This document shows positions 1-6,550 of a stretch of 9,293 nucleotides of DNA, piece by piece (the stretch's first letter is position 1; every line of letters begins with the position of its first letter). The notes beneath the pieces were generated by a model. It made no database searches and had not been told where the DNA came from. It saw nothing but the letters and a program-made list of their open reading frames with translations. A program made the translations under genes and the position numbers. The stretch covers positions 14,701 to 23,993 of the forward strand of contig DEIT01000047.1 in the NCBI GenBank assembly GCA_002352635.1. Reading direction: 5' to 3'. This stretch comes from Hyphomicrobiaceae bacterium UBA2767. GTDB lineage: Bacteria > Pseudomonadota > Alphaproteobacteria > Rhizobiales > Methyloligellaceae.

Positions 1-240
1 GTGCTGATCAGGGACGTCTGGCCTCACGCGGTATCCGATGCGCTCCAGTCGGGCGCGGACAAGGACGTTGAGCTGCCGGAGGGAGAACAGAGCCGCCTGC
101 TTGAGATCGGCATCGGATCGCAGATCCTTCACGATCTGGGCGTGCGTGACATGATCCTTCTCAGCAATTCGCCACAACGCAAGGTTGTCGGCATTGAAGG
201 CTATGGTCTTCAAATCATTGATTACCGCGGATTGGAGTAG
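1..240 (+). CDS. ribBA: RibB/RibA-type riboflavin biosynthesis protein, C-terminal part only (5' end outside window)
   Basis: The last 79 residues of a protein whose start lies left of the window; the GTG at position 1 is probably an internal valine codon. The segment around EIGIGSQILHDLGVRDM, followed by LLSNSP and GIEGYGLQII, matches the C-terminal end of the GTP cyclohydrolase II domain, where related proteins have a YGIGAQIL-LGV-LLTNNP-GLEGYGL pattern. In bifunctional RibBA proteins an N-terminal domain makes 3,4-dihydroxy-2-butanone 4-phosphate from ribulose 5-phosphate and this C-terminal domain opens GTP. The stretch where active cyclohydrolases carry a QEGRNIGL-like GTP-binding motif here reads RDVWPHAVSDAL, so this domain is probably inactive and the protein may act only as RibB. 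The stop lies 8 bp before ribH, whose product uses the butanone phosphate, which supports the assignment. The N-terminal RibB domain cannot be seen, so the bifunctional name is inferred. Confidence 0.85.
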   Translation: MLIRDVWPHAVSDALQSGADKDVELPEGEQSRLLEIGIGSQILHDLGVRDMILLSNSPQRKVVGIEGYGLQIIDYRGLE

Positions 241-248
241 ACAGGCCC

Positions 249-716
249 ATGGCCAGGCTCGCTCAGTCCGTGTTGATCATCGAAGCGCGCTTCTATGAAG
301 ACATTTCAAATGAGCTCGCACGCGGTGCAACGGAAGAATTACGCCGCCGCGGCATTGGATTCGAACGTGTTGGCGTTGCCGGCGTACTTGAGGTTCCACT
401 CGCTCTGAGTGCTGCGATTTCATCGAAGGTGCTCGGTCCGCAAGGCCGCCATGGCGGGTGTGTCGCGCTTGGTTGCGTAATCCGCGGTGAAACATCCCAC
501 TACGACATTGTCGCGATTGAGTCCGCGCGCGCACTTATGGACATCGGCATCAACAATTCCATGCCGCTCGGCAATGGCATACTCACCGTTGATAATCGTG
601 AACAGGCCTGGGCCCGTGCAAGTGTTGATAGCGGGAACAAAGGCGCAACGGCGGCTCGCGCATGTGCCGAACTGATGGACCTGGCGAGTGACTTTTCGCG
701 AAAGTCGAGCCGGTGA
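249..716 (+). CDS. ribH: 6,7-dimethyl-8-ribityllumazine synthase
   Basis: Condenses 3,4-dihydroxy-2-butanone 4-phosphate with 5-amino-6-ribitylamino-uracil to give lumazine, the penultimate step of riboflavin synthesis, in the cytoplasm. The 155-residue length is normal for the family. Visible family blocks are ARFYEDISNELARGA (residues 13-27), GVLEVPLAL (45-53), the substrate block ALGCVIRGETSHYD (73-86) with the expected catalytic histidine at H84, and NGILTVDNREQAWARA followed by GNKG near the C-terminus. The usual VPGAFE motif is altered to VAGVLE. The ATG at 249 is 8 bp after the preceding stop, with a GGAG at 234-237, rather far upstream, and AGG nearer. Members form pentamers or 60-mers; which applies here cannot be read from the sequence. 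The stop overlaps the nusB GTG as GTGA, so translation is probably coupled. Confidence 0.96.
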   Translation: MARLAQSVLIIEARFYEDISNELARGATEELRRRGIGFERVGVAGVLEVPLALSAAISSKVLGPQGRHGGCVALGCVIRGETSHYDIVAIESARALMDIGINNSMPLGNGILTVDNREQAWARASVDSGNKGATAARACAELMDLASDFSRKSSR

Positions 717-1222
717 ACACAAAAAAATCCGATCGCGTTGGCAAAAAGAGCAGCACACGCTCCGCACCAAGAAGTGCCGCGCGTCTGGCTGCGGTCCAGG
801 CGCTTTACCAGATGGAAATGGCGGGTTCCGACGCCAATGAGGTGGTAGCGGAATTTGTCAAACACCGTCTCGGTGATATTGCGGAGTCCATTGGTGCTGC
901 GGAGACCGACAGCGAATTCTTCAAGGACATTGTTCTTGGTGTTGTGCGCGAACAGCGTGGCATAGACCCGGTTCTTGATGCGCATCTGGCTGAAGGGTGG
1001 CGACTTGGACGCATCGACAGCATCTTAAGGGCCATCCTGCGATCTGCCGCATTCGAGTTGGCCCTGAAGGACGATGTTCCCGCGAAGGTGGTGATCAACG
1101 AATATGTCGATATCGCGCATGCCTATTTTGAAGAAGATCAACCCAAGGTCGTGAACGGCATTCTTGACCAACTGGCGCATTCGCGACGCGCCCATGAGTT
1201 CCAACCGCACAGCGATGGCTGA
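713..1222 (+). CDS. nusB: Transcription antitermination protein NusB
   Basis: NusB binds boxA RNA with NusE (ribosomal protein S10) and helps RNA polymerase read through rRNA operons. The 169-residue product has a basic, Ser/Arg-rich N-terminal tail (residues 1-22), then the family helix SAARLAAVQALYQMEMAG, the central DSEFFKDIVLGVVREQ block, DSILRAILRSAAFEL, and the C-terminal signature around VPAKVVINEYVDIAHAYFE and KVVNGILDQLA. It starts with GTG at 713, which overlaps the ribH stop (GTGA), and has no strong Shine-Dalgarno, consistent with translational coupling. The ribH-nusB pairing is widespread in bacteria. The end overlaps the likely thiL start by 8 bp. Confidence 0.97.
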   Translation: MNTKKSDRVGKKSSTRSAPRSAARLAAVQALYQMEMAGSDANEVVAEFVKHRLGDIAESIGAAETDSEFFKDIVLGVVREQRGIDPVLDAHLAEGWRLGRIDSILRAILRSAAFELALKDDVPAKVVINEYVDIAHAYFEEDQPKVVNGILDQLAHSRRAHEFQPHSDG

Positions 1223-2216
1223 CAAACCGCATATTGGCGAAACGGACATCATAAATCAGTATTTTGCGCCGCTCGCAGCAGATACGCCCGGTGCGTTCAA
1301 TCTCACCGACGACGCCGGCCTTATTCAACCACCCGAAGGTATGGACCTCGTTCTCACAACGGACGTGGTCGTGAGCGGCGTTCATTTTCTGGACGATGCT
1401 GCACCGGAAGACCTCGCCTACAAGGCGTTGGGGGTTAACGTCTCGGATTTGTGTGCCAAAGGTGTTGATCCTGCGGTCTATCTCCTGTCGATAGCGCTTC
1501 CCGAAAGCTGCGACACCACCTGGCTTGAAGGTGTGCGCCAAGGCCTGTCAGAGGCTCAAGCGGCATTCGGGTGCACGCTTTTAGGCGGCGATACGGTCAA
1601 GACGCCCGGTCCTTTGACCCTTTCCATTACCGCTGCCGGTTTTACGCCTGAAGGACAGATGGTCCATCGCTCCGGCGCAAGGGAAGGGGATCTCGTCTAT
1701 GTGACGGGAACGATTGGCGACGCCGCCCTGGGGCTGAAGCTTCACCAGGGCACTGATCAAGCGCCAGATGAGTTGTCGGAAAACCATGCGGAATTTCTCC
1801 GCAAACGATATCGCCGCCCGCAACCGCGACTGGCAGCAATCAACATGGTGCGAGCGCATGCAAATGCCGCAATGGATGTTTCCGACGGGCTTGTAGGCGA
1901 TTTCGCCAAGCTGTGCACCGCATCGGACGTCGGCGGGACCCTTGTTGCGGAAACGGTGCCGCTTTCAGATGCGGCGGCTGCCTGGATCGAGCAGGAGCCC
2001 GAACGATTGCAAACTGCGATCACCGGCGGTGATGATTACGAAGTTCTAATGAGCGTTTCTGAAAACGCATCTACGGCACTGGAAAAATACAGTGCCGATG
2101 CCGGACTCAGGATCACCTCCATTGGCCGGATCGTCTCATCCGGCACAGGCATCGAAGTGTTGGACCGTGACGGCAAACCCCTGGAATTTGAGCAGTTGAG
2201 CTACGCGCATTTTTGA
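1215..2216 (+). CDS. thiL: Thiamine-monophosphate kinase
   Basis: Phosphorylates thiamine monophosphate with ATP to give thiamine diphosphate, the last step of cofactor synthesis. The 333-residue product belongs to the PurM/ThiL-like ATP-binding superfamily. Visible motifs, numbered from ATG 1215, are TDDA (31-34), TTDVVVSGVHF (48-58), NVSDLCAKG (75-83), LLGGDT (122-127) for Mg-ATP and phosphate binding, GTIGDAALGL (165-174), MDVSDGL (220-226) and ITGGDDYEVL (269-278). All acidic metal-binding motifs expected for an active enzyme are present. I chose ATG 1215 because it gives the usual short N-terminus before the GETDIINQYFAPLA helix; ATG 1194 (7 residues longer) and TTG 1164 are alternatives, and none has a good Shine-Dalgarno. 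The start overlaps the end of nusB, so coupling is likely. Confidence 0.96.
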   Translation: MADKPHIGETDIINQYFAPLAADTPGAFNLTDDAGLIQPPEGMDLVLTTDVVVSGVHFLDDAAPEDLAYKALGVNVSDLCAKGVDPAVYLLSIALPESCDTTWLEGVRQGLSEAQAAFGCTLLGGDTVKTPGPLTLSITAAGFTPEGQMVHRSGAREGDLVYVTGTIGDAALGLKLHQGTDQAPDELSENHAEFLRKRYRRPQPRLAAINMVRAHANAAMDVSDGLVGDFAKLCTASDVGGTLVAETVPLSDAAAAWIEQEPERLQTAITGGDDYEVLMSVSENASTALEKYSADAGLRITSIGRIVSSGTGIEVLDRDGKPLEFEQLSYAHF

Positions 2217-2224
2217 AACTTGAT

Positions 2225-2254
2225 TTGTGTTTCAGCTCTTGGGCACCATATAAC
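2225..2254 (+). promoter_or_regulatory. Possible sigma70-type promoter for the MFS gene
   Basis: TTGTGT at 2225-2230 and TATAAC at 2249-2254 are separated by 18 bp. The -10 element differs from consensus at one base. The expected transcription start, about 7 bp downstream, would fall on or next to the ATG at 2262, so the message could be leaderless; that would fit the lack of a Shine-Dalgarno there. This rests on motif matching alone. Confidence 0.3.
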
Positions 2255-2261
2255 GCCCCGA

Positions 2262-3500
2262 ATGGCACACACACAGACGATTCCCGCAGCACCGATCAGC
2301 GACGACAGAAGGGCCAAACGCAACACCCTTGTCCTGTCACTCGCGCAGGCGCTCTATTACGTCGGCGCTGCAATACAGGTGACGGTTAGCGGCCTGGTGG
2401 GCCATATGCTGGCAGACGACAAGTCACTGGCTACGCTTCCGGTAACAACCTTTATCCTCGGCACGCTCGTCTCTACCGTTCCTGCATCGATGTTGATGCG
2501 CAGGGCCGGACGCCGGGCGGGGTTCCTGCTGGGAGCTTCGCTGGGCGTGACAAGCGCCACGCTGGCGACCTACGCCATTTATGACCGCTCTTTTTTATTG
2601 TTCTGCGTCGCGTTCTTCATTATCGGCGGCTACCAGGCCTTTGCGCAATATTACCGGTTTGCTGCGGCTGATACGGCCAGCGAAGCGTTCCGGCCCAAGG
2701 CAATCTCCTGGGTGTTGGCGGGCGGATTGGTTGCGGCCGTTGCGGGCCCGCAACTGGTCATTTACACGAAAGATGCACTTGCCCCCGTTATTTACGCAGG
2801 AAGTTTTATTGCAACCGCCTGTGCTTCTCTATTTGCCATCGGGGTCCTGTCCTTCGTCGATATACCCAAACCGCCGACCACCGGTGCGGGAGGGACGCCA
2901 CCCCGGCCTCTTCGTGAGATCCTAAAACAGGTCAAACTGCGCATCGCGATTGTCACCGGAATGGTGAGTTATGCGTCGATGACGTTCATCATGACCGCGA
3001 CGCCGCTTGCCATGGTGGCCTGCAATCATTCAGTCGACTCGGCCGCCTGGGCCATCCAGTGGCATATACTGGCAATGTTTGCGCCGAGCTTTTTCACAGG
3101 TCAGCTGATAGACCGCTTCGGCCGGGAGCGTGTGATTCTCGCAGGGCTTGTTTTGTTGGGAAGCGCGGGGCTGGTTGCGCTGTCGGGGCAGGCGCTCTGG
3201 CAATTCTATCTCGCCATGGTCCTTTTGGGTGTCGGCTGGAATTTCGGATACATCGGTTCAACAACGCTTGTGACCGATTGTCACCGTCCCGAAGAGCGCA
3301 ACAAAGTGCAGGCGGTCAACGAATTCATGGTGTTCGGACTGGTTGCTTTTGCGTCTTTCTTTTCGGGCAAGCTACTCCACGATGTGGGTTGGACGACGGT
3401 CACAGTGTCTTATCTTCCCTTTGTCGCACTTGCTGCCGGACTGGCGCTGATGCTGTCTATCAAGGGTGCCAGTTGGGGTGGAACCACGAGCCGCACCTGA
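2262..3500 (+). CDS. Major facilitator superfamily transporter, substrate unknown
   Basis: A 412-residue inner-membrane protein with about twelve hydrophobic segments in two halves joined by a polar linker rich in Pro and Gly (around KPPTTGAGGTPPRPLRE). Two MFS signature loops are visible: MRRAGRRAG between helices 2 and 3 (residues 79-87) and the second-half repeat GQLIDRFGRERV (280-291). The segment GGYQAFAQYYRFAAAD between helices 4 and 5 looks family-specific, but I cannot attach a substrate to it. ATG 2262 was chosen because it precedes a short basic N-terminus (DDRRAKRN) and the first helix; an in-frame TTG at 2220 would add 14 residues. It lies 45 bp after thiL. Its position after riboflavin and thiamine genes makes a vitamin or precursor substrate possible, but this is inference only. 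A drug or metabolite exporter is equally possible. Confidence 0.9.
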   Translation: MAHTQTIPAAPISDDRRAKRNTLVLSLAQALYYVGAAIQVTVSGLVGHMLADDKSLATLPVTTFILGTLVSTVPASMLMRRAGRRAGFLLGASLGVTSATLATYAIYDRSFLLFCVAFFIIGGYQAFAQYYRFAAADTASEAFRPKAISWVLAGGLVAAVAGPQLVIYTKDALAPVIYAGSFIATACASLFAIGVLSFVDIPKPPTTGAGGTPPRPLREILKQVKLRIAIVTGMVSYASMTFIMTATPLAMVACNHSVDSAAWAIQWHILAMFAPSFFTGQLIDRFGRERVILAGLVLLGSAGLVALSGQALWQFYLAMVLLGVGWNFGYIGSTTLVTDCHRPEERNKVQAVNEFMVFGLVAFASFFSGKLLHDVGWTTVTVSYLPFVALAAGLALMLSIKGASWGGTTSRT

Positions 3501-3590
3501 CAGGCGATTTGAGAGTTATCCCACTCAGACAAAAGTCGTGGCGTCAATTGTTGCGTTAAACAGTCAATTTTGGCATGTTCCGCGCGGCTT

Positions 3591-3602
3591 CGGTCCGGAC
3601 CG
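3591..3602. repeat. 12-bp perfect palindrome upstream of hppA
   Basis: CGGTCCGGACCG reads the same on both strands with no spacer and lies 101 bp before the hppA start. It has no loop or T-run, so it is not a terminator. A dimeric regulator site is possible, but a GC-rich 12-bp palindrome can also occur by chance. Confidence 0.4.
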
Positions 3603-3621
3603 GGGTTTGGGGGAATCGCAA

Positions 3622-3643
3622 GCGGTGCAATTAGAAGCACCGC
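3622..3643. repeat. Inverted repeat in the hppA leader
   Basis: GCGGTGC (3622-3628) and GCACCGC (3637-3643) are perfect 7-bp arms around an 8-bp AT-rich spacer (AATTAGAA). The second arm is followed by AAAAAC on the plus strand, not by T, so it does not look like an intrinsic terminator for plus-strand transcripts. It could be an operator or a hairpin in the hppA 5' untranslated leader, ending 60 bp before the start codon. Confidence 0.4.
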
Positions 3644-3690
3644 AAAAACTTTCCACATACCCATCCGTGATCGACGAACCTATCCAGAAC

Positions 3691-3695
3691 AGGGA
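3691..3695 (+). promoter_or_regulatory. Ribosome binding site of hppA
   Basis: AGGGA lies 8 bp before ATG 3704 and supports that start, which directly precedes the first membrane helix. Confidence 0.6.
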
Positions 3696-3703
3696 CGGTC
3701 ATC

Positions 3704-5836
3704 ATGAACACGGTTCTTTACCTGATCATCGCCTGTGGTGCGCTTTCCATCGTCTACGGCATTTGGGCCGCCAAGTCGGTGATGTCGGCGGATGCCGGAA
3801 ACAAGCGCATGCAGGAGATTGCCGGTGCGATCCAGGAGGGGGCACAGGCATATTTAACACGGCAATACACGACCATCGCCATTGCGGGCGTCGTCATCTT
3901 TGTCATCGTCGCGTTGTTGTTATCGCTTACCACCGCGATTGGTTTTCTCGTCGGCGCCACACTTTCAGGGGCAGCGGGTTTTATCGGAATGCTGGTTTCG
4001 GTGCGCGCCAATGTGCGCACGACCCAGGCCGCCAGCAAAAGTCTGGGGGCCGGACTTGAAATCGCATTCAGGGCCGGTGCTGTCACCGGAATGCTGGTTG
4101 CCGGTCTCGCGCTGCTTTCGGTCACGGTCTATTACGCATATCTGACAATTGGCGCGGGATACTCGCCAAGCGATCGCACGGTTGTCGACTCGCTCGTGGC
4201 TCTTGGCTTTGGCGCATCACTCATTTCGATCTTTGCACGTCTCGGCGGCGGCATCTTCACCAAGGGTGCGGATGTGGGCGGCGATCTCGTGGGTAAAGTG
4301 GAAGCGGGAATTCCGGAAGACGATCCGCGCAACCCGGCCACCATTGCCGACAATGTCGGCGACAATGTCGGCGATTGCGCGGGCATGGCGGCCGACCTCT
4401 TTGAGACTTATGCGGTCACGATTGTCGCGACCATGGTCCTTGCATCGATCTTTTTCGCAGGAACCAATGCGGTCGAACCGATGATGGTTTACCCGCTGGC
4501 AATCGGGGGTGCATGTGTTTTGACATCCATCATCGGCACCTTCTTCGTGAAGCTGGGGCCAAGCCAGTCCATCATGGGAGCGCTCTACAAAGGCTTTATC
4601 GCTGCCGGCGTTCTTTCGCTGTTCGCTATTCTCGGCGTGACCGAATACATGCTGGGTCTGGGAACCGAATTTACGGCACTCGGGCAGACCTTTACCGGCC
4701 TTGATCTTTTCTGGTGTGCGGTTATCGGCCTTATCGTAACGACGCTGATTATCGTGATCACCGAGTATTATACCGGCACCAACTATCGCCCGGTTCAGTC
4801 GGTCGCAGCAGCATCTGTCAGCGGTCATGGGACCAACGTAATCCAGGGGTTGGCGGTTTCGCTTGAAGCCACCGCACTTCCCGCACTGGTCATTATTTTC
4901 GGTATCGTCGCGACCTTTGCACTTGCCGGTTTGTTCGGCATTGCAATTGCGGTGACAACAATGCTCGCGCTCGCAGGCGTTGTAGTCGCGCTCGACGCCT
5001 TTGGACCGGTTACGGACAATGCCGGCGGCATTGCCGAGATGGCCAATCTGAAGGAAGACGTGCGCAACACCACCGATGCTCTGGACGCCGTCGGCAACAC
5101 CACCAAGGCGGTCACCAAAGGGTATGCCATCGGTTCTGCCGGTTTGGGTGCTCTGGTGCTGTTCGCAGCCTACACGGAAGACCTGAAATTCTTCATTTCA
5201 AAGGCCAACGCATCAAACGGTGCTGAATTCGGCTACTTCCAGGGTGTGGAGCTCGATTTCTCGCTCTCCAATCCATATGTGGTGGTCGGTCTCTTCCTGG
5301 GCGGGCTGTTGCCATATCTGTTCGGGGCCATGGGCATGATGGCAGTCGGACGCGCGGCAAGCGCCATCGTTGAGGAAGTGCGTCGCCAGTTCAAAGAGAA
5401 GCCGGGCATCATGAAGGGCAAGGACAAGCCCGACTATGGCCGCGCGGTGGACCTTCTGACCCGGGCGGCAATCAAGGAGATGATGATTCCGTCACTTCTG
5501 CCGGTGCTTTCGCCGATTGTCTGTTTCTTCCTCGTAAACCTGGTTGCCGGCAAATCGGCTGCATTTTCCGCCCTTGGCGCCATGCTCCTGGGCGTGATTG
5601 TGACCGGCCTGTTTGTCGCCATCTCAATGACGGCAGGCGGCGGCGCCTGGGACAACGCGAAGAAATATATCGAGGACGGCAATTACGGCGGCAAGGGTTC
5701 AGAAGCCCATAAAGCCGCGATAACGGGCGATACAGTCGGTGACCCCTACAAGGATACCGCTGGTCCGGCTGTTAATCCGATGATCAAGATTACCAACATC
5801 GTTGCATTGCTGCTTCTGGCAGTGCTGGCGCACTGA
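3704..5836 (+). CDS. hppA: Membrane-bound proton-pumping pyrophosphatase, K+-independent type
   Basis: An integral membrane enzyme that hydrolyses pyrophosphate and moves protons out of the cytoplasm. The 710-residue length and roughly 16 hydrophobic segments fit the family. Pyrophosphate and Mg-binding motifs are intact: GADVGGDLVGKVE (around D190, D194, K198), DDPRNPATIADNVGDNVGD (206-224), DAFGPVTDNAGGIAEM (431-446) and the C-terminal GDTVGDPYKDTAGPAVNP (from 675). In this family the residue after GNTT and the third residue beyond it separate the classes: K+-dependent enzymes have Ala at both, K+-independent ones have Lys and Thr. Here they are K468 and T471 (GNTTKAVTKG), so the protein should not need K+ and should pump H+ rather than Na+. 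It starts after a 203-bp leader with symmetrical elements and ends before a strong terminator, so it is probably transcribed on its own. Confidence 0.98.
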   Translation: MNTVLYLIIACGALSIVYGIWAAKSVMSADAGNKRMQEIAGAIQEGAQAYLTRQYTTIAIAGVVIFVIVALLLSLTTAIGFLVGATLSGAAGFIGMLVSVRANVRTTQAASKSLGAGLEIAFRAGAVTGMLVAGLALLSVTVYYAYLTIGAGYSPSDRTVVDSLVALGFGASLISIFARLGGGIFTKGADVGGDLVGKVEAGIPEDDPRNPATIADNVGDNVGDCAGMAADLFETYAVTIVATMVLASIFFAGTNAVEPMMVYPLAIGGACVLTSIIGTFFVKLGPSQSIMGALYKGFIAAGVLSLFAILGVTEYMLGLGTEFTALGQTFTGLDLFWCAVIGLIVTTLIIVITEYYTGTNYRPVQSVAAASVSGHGTNVIQGLAVSLEATALPALVIIFGIVATFALAGLFGIAIAVTTMLALAGVVVALDAFGPVTDNAGGIAEMANLKEDVRNTTDALDAVGNTTKAVTKGYAIGSAGLGALVLFAAYTEDLKFFISKANASNGAEFGYFQGVELDFSLSNPYVVVGLFLGGLLPYLFGAMGMMAVGRAASAIVEEVRRQFKEKPGIMKGKDKPDYGRAVDLLTRAAIKEMMIPSLLPVLSPIVCFFLVNLVAGKSAAFSALGAMLLGVIVTGLFVAISMTAGGGAWDNAKKYIEDGNYGGKGSEAHKAAITGDTVGDPYKDTAGPAVNPMIKITNIVALLLLAVLAH

Positions 5837-5865
5837 GCGCATAACGGGTTGAGCAAATCTGGAGG

Positions 5866-5891
5866 GGGCCCTGCGAGTGCGGGGCCCTTTT
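5866..5891 (+). terminator. Intrinsic terminator of hppA
   Basis: A 9-bp stem pairs GGGCCCTGC (5866-5874) with GCGGGGCCC (5879-5887), including one G-U pair, around the four-base loop GAGT, and is followed by TTTT (5888-5891). It lies 29 bp after the hppA stop. On the minus strand the stem is not followed by a clear T-run, so it is less convincing as a terminator for the convergent bamE-like gene, which ends at 5910. Confidence 0.9.
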
Positions 5892-5909
5892 CATTCGTGC
5901 GATCAGCTA

Positions 5910-6419
5910 TTAGTAGCCCGAGTCTGCCTGGCTACCCTGAATCAGCGAACGGCGGTTGGCGATATTCCCGAAGAGCTGCTCAAGCGCTGTCAGCTTTTTG
6001 CCGAATGTCGGCGTTTCACCGCCGGCGAAGGCAATGACTTTCCCATCTTTCAGGCCGTAATGGCCAACTTCGCGCACCGTCTGCCGTGGGTCGAAATACA
6101 CCGCGACGATCTTGCGTTCGATAACTTTGGGCTTGCCCATTGGTCGGGTCCGGCGGGTGCTCGAAATGTAATAGAACACATCGCCGTTCAGCGTACCTTG
6201 CGTATCGGGTGTCCCCAAGGCGAGGCGAACTTGATCCTGCGACATGCCGGGCTGGATCTGTTGCAGATCAACATCCGTGAAGAGATGCCCATGTCTGTCA
6301 ATCTGGCCGGTGCAACCGGCAATAAACAACGCAACAGCAACAGCGATTGCCGTGCCGGCACGCTTGGATTTGACCGAGCCGTCTCCACATATTTGACTTG
6401 TATTACTGATGCAGTGCAT
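5910..6419 (-). CDS. bamE: Outer membrane protein assembly lipoprotein, BamE/OmlA/SmpA family
   Basis: BamE is a small lipoprotein of the BAM complex, which inserts beta-barrel proteins into the outer membrane. From ATG 6419 the product is 169 residues: a basic stretch (KSKR, 17-20), a hydrophobic core (AIAVAVALF) and a lipobox IAGC with the lipidated cysteine at C36. The family signature IQPGMSQDQVRLALGTPD (55-72) follows, then a beta-rich region with GDVFYYIS and VAVYFD. The C-terminal extension beyond the core (to NRRSLIQGSQADSGY) is longer than in enterobacterial BamE but not unusual for alphaproteobacteria. An in-frame TTG at 6491 would add 24 residues before ATG 6419; it would push the signal peptide far inside, so I prefer 6419, although its AGAGG sits very close to the ATG. 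It is divergent from the chaperone gene and convergent with hppA. Confidence 0.9.
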   Translation of the reverse strand: MHCISNTSQICGDGSVKSKRAGTAIAVAVALFIAGCTGQIDRHGHLFTDVDLQQIQPGMSQDQVRLALGTPDTQGTLNGDVFYYISSTRRTRPMGKPKVIERKIVAVYFDPRQTVREVGHYGLKDGKVIAFAGGETPTFGKKLTALEQLFGNIANRRSLIQGSQADSGY

Positions 6420-6538
6420 CCCTCTTATCCGGCGGCGGTTGTCCCTGCGTGAATCGCCAACACCATGAGATATTTTGCGGACATCAATCAATAGCCTGGT
6501 CTCTTGCGTGTTGTGTATGTCTTATCGGCGTTTGAGTT

Positions 6539-6544
6539 AAGGAG
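6539..6544 (+). promoter_or_regulatory. Strong ribosome binding site fixing a TTG start
   Basis: AAGGAG lies 6 bp before TTG 6551. The near-consensus sequence and ideal spacing decide the start of the chaperone gene, whose reading frame has no ATG near this position. Confidence 0.75.
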
Positions 6545-6550
6545 CATCCT

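Noticed and set aside
500..985. A 161-residue minus-strand frame across ribH and nusB
   Set aside because: Both plus-strand genes are unmistakable, and the antisense product shows no family motif.
3510..3530. Possible terminator after the MFS gene (GAGT-TATCCC-ACTC)
   Set aside because: The stem is only 4 bp and no T-run follows.
3059..3559. A 166-residue open frame on the plus strand inside the MFS gene
   Set aside because: It overlaps the clearly membrane-type MFS frame, has no recognisable domain and its composition looks like an out-of-frame translation.
3541..3600. Possible sigma54-like (TTGGCATG-N-GCGC) or sigma70-like elements before hppA
   Set aside because: The GC half of the sigma54 match fails (GCGC for TTGC) and the best -10 candidates match only three of six consensus bases.
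4217..4828. A 203-residue minus-strand frame within hppA
   Set aside because: It lies opposite a fully conserved hppA coding region, is rich in His, Cys and Arg as antisense frames often are, and matches no family I know.
5877..6452. A 191-residue plus-strand frame opposite the BamE-like gene
   Set aside because: The minus-strand frame has a lipobox and BamE signature; this one is its antisense shadow and begins within the hppA terminator hairpin.
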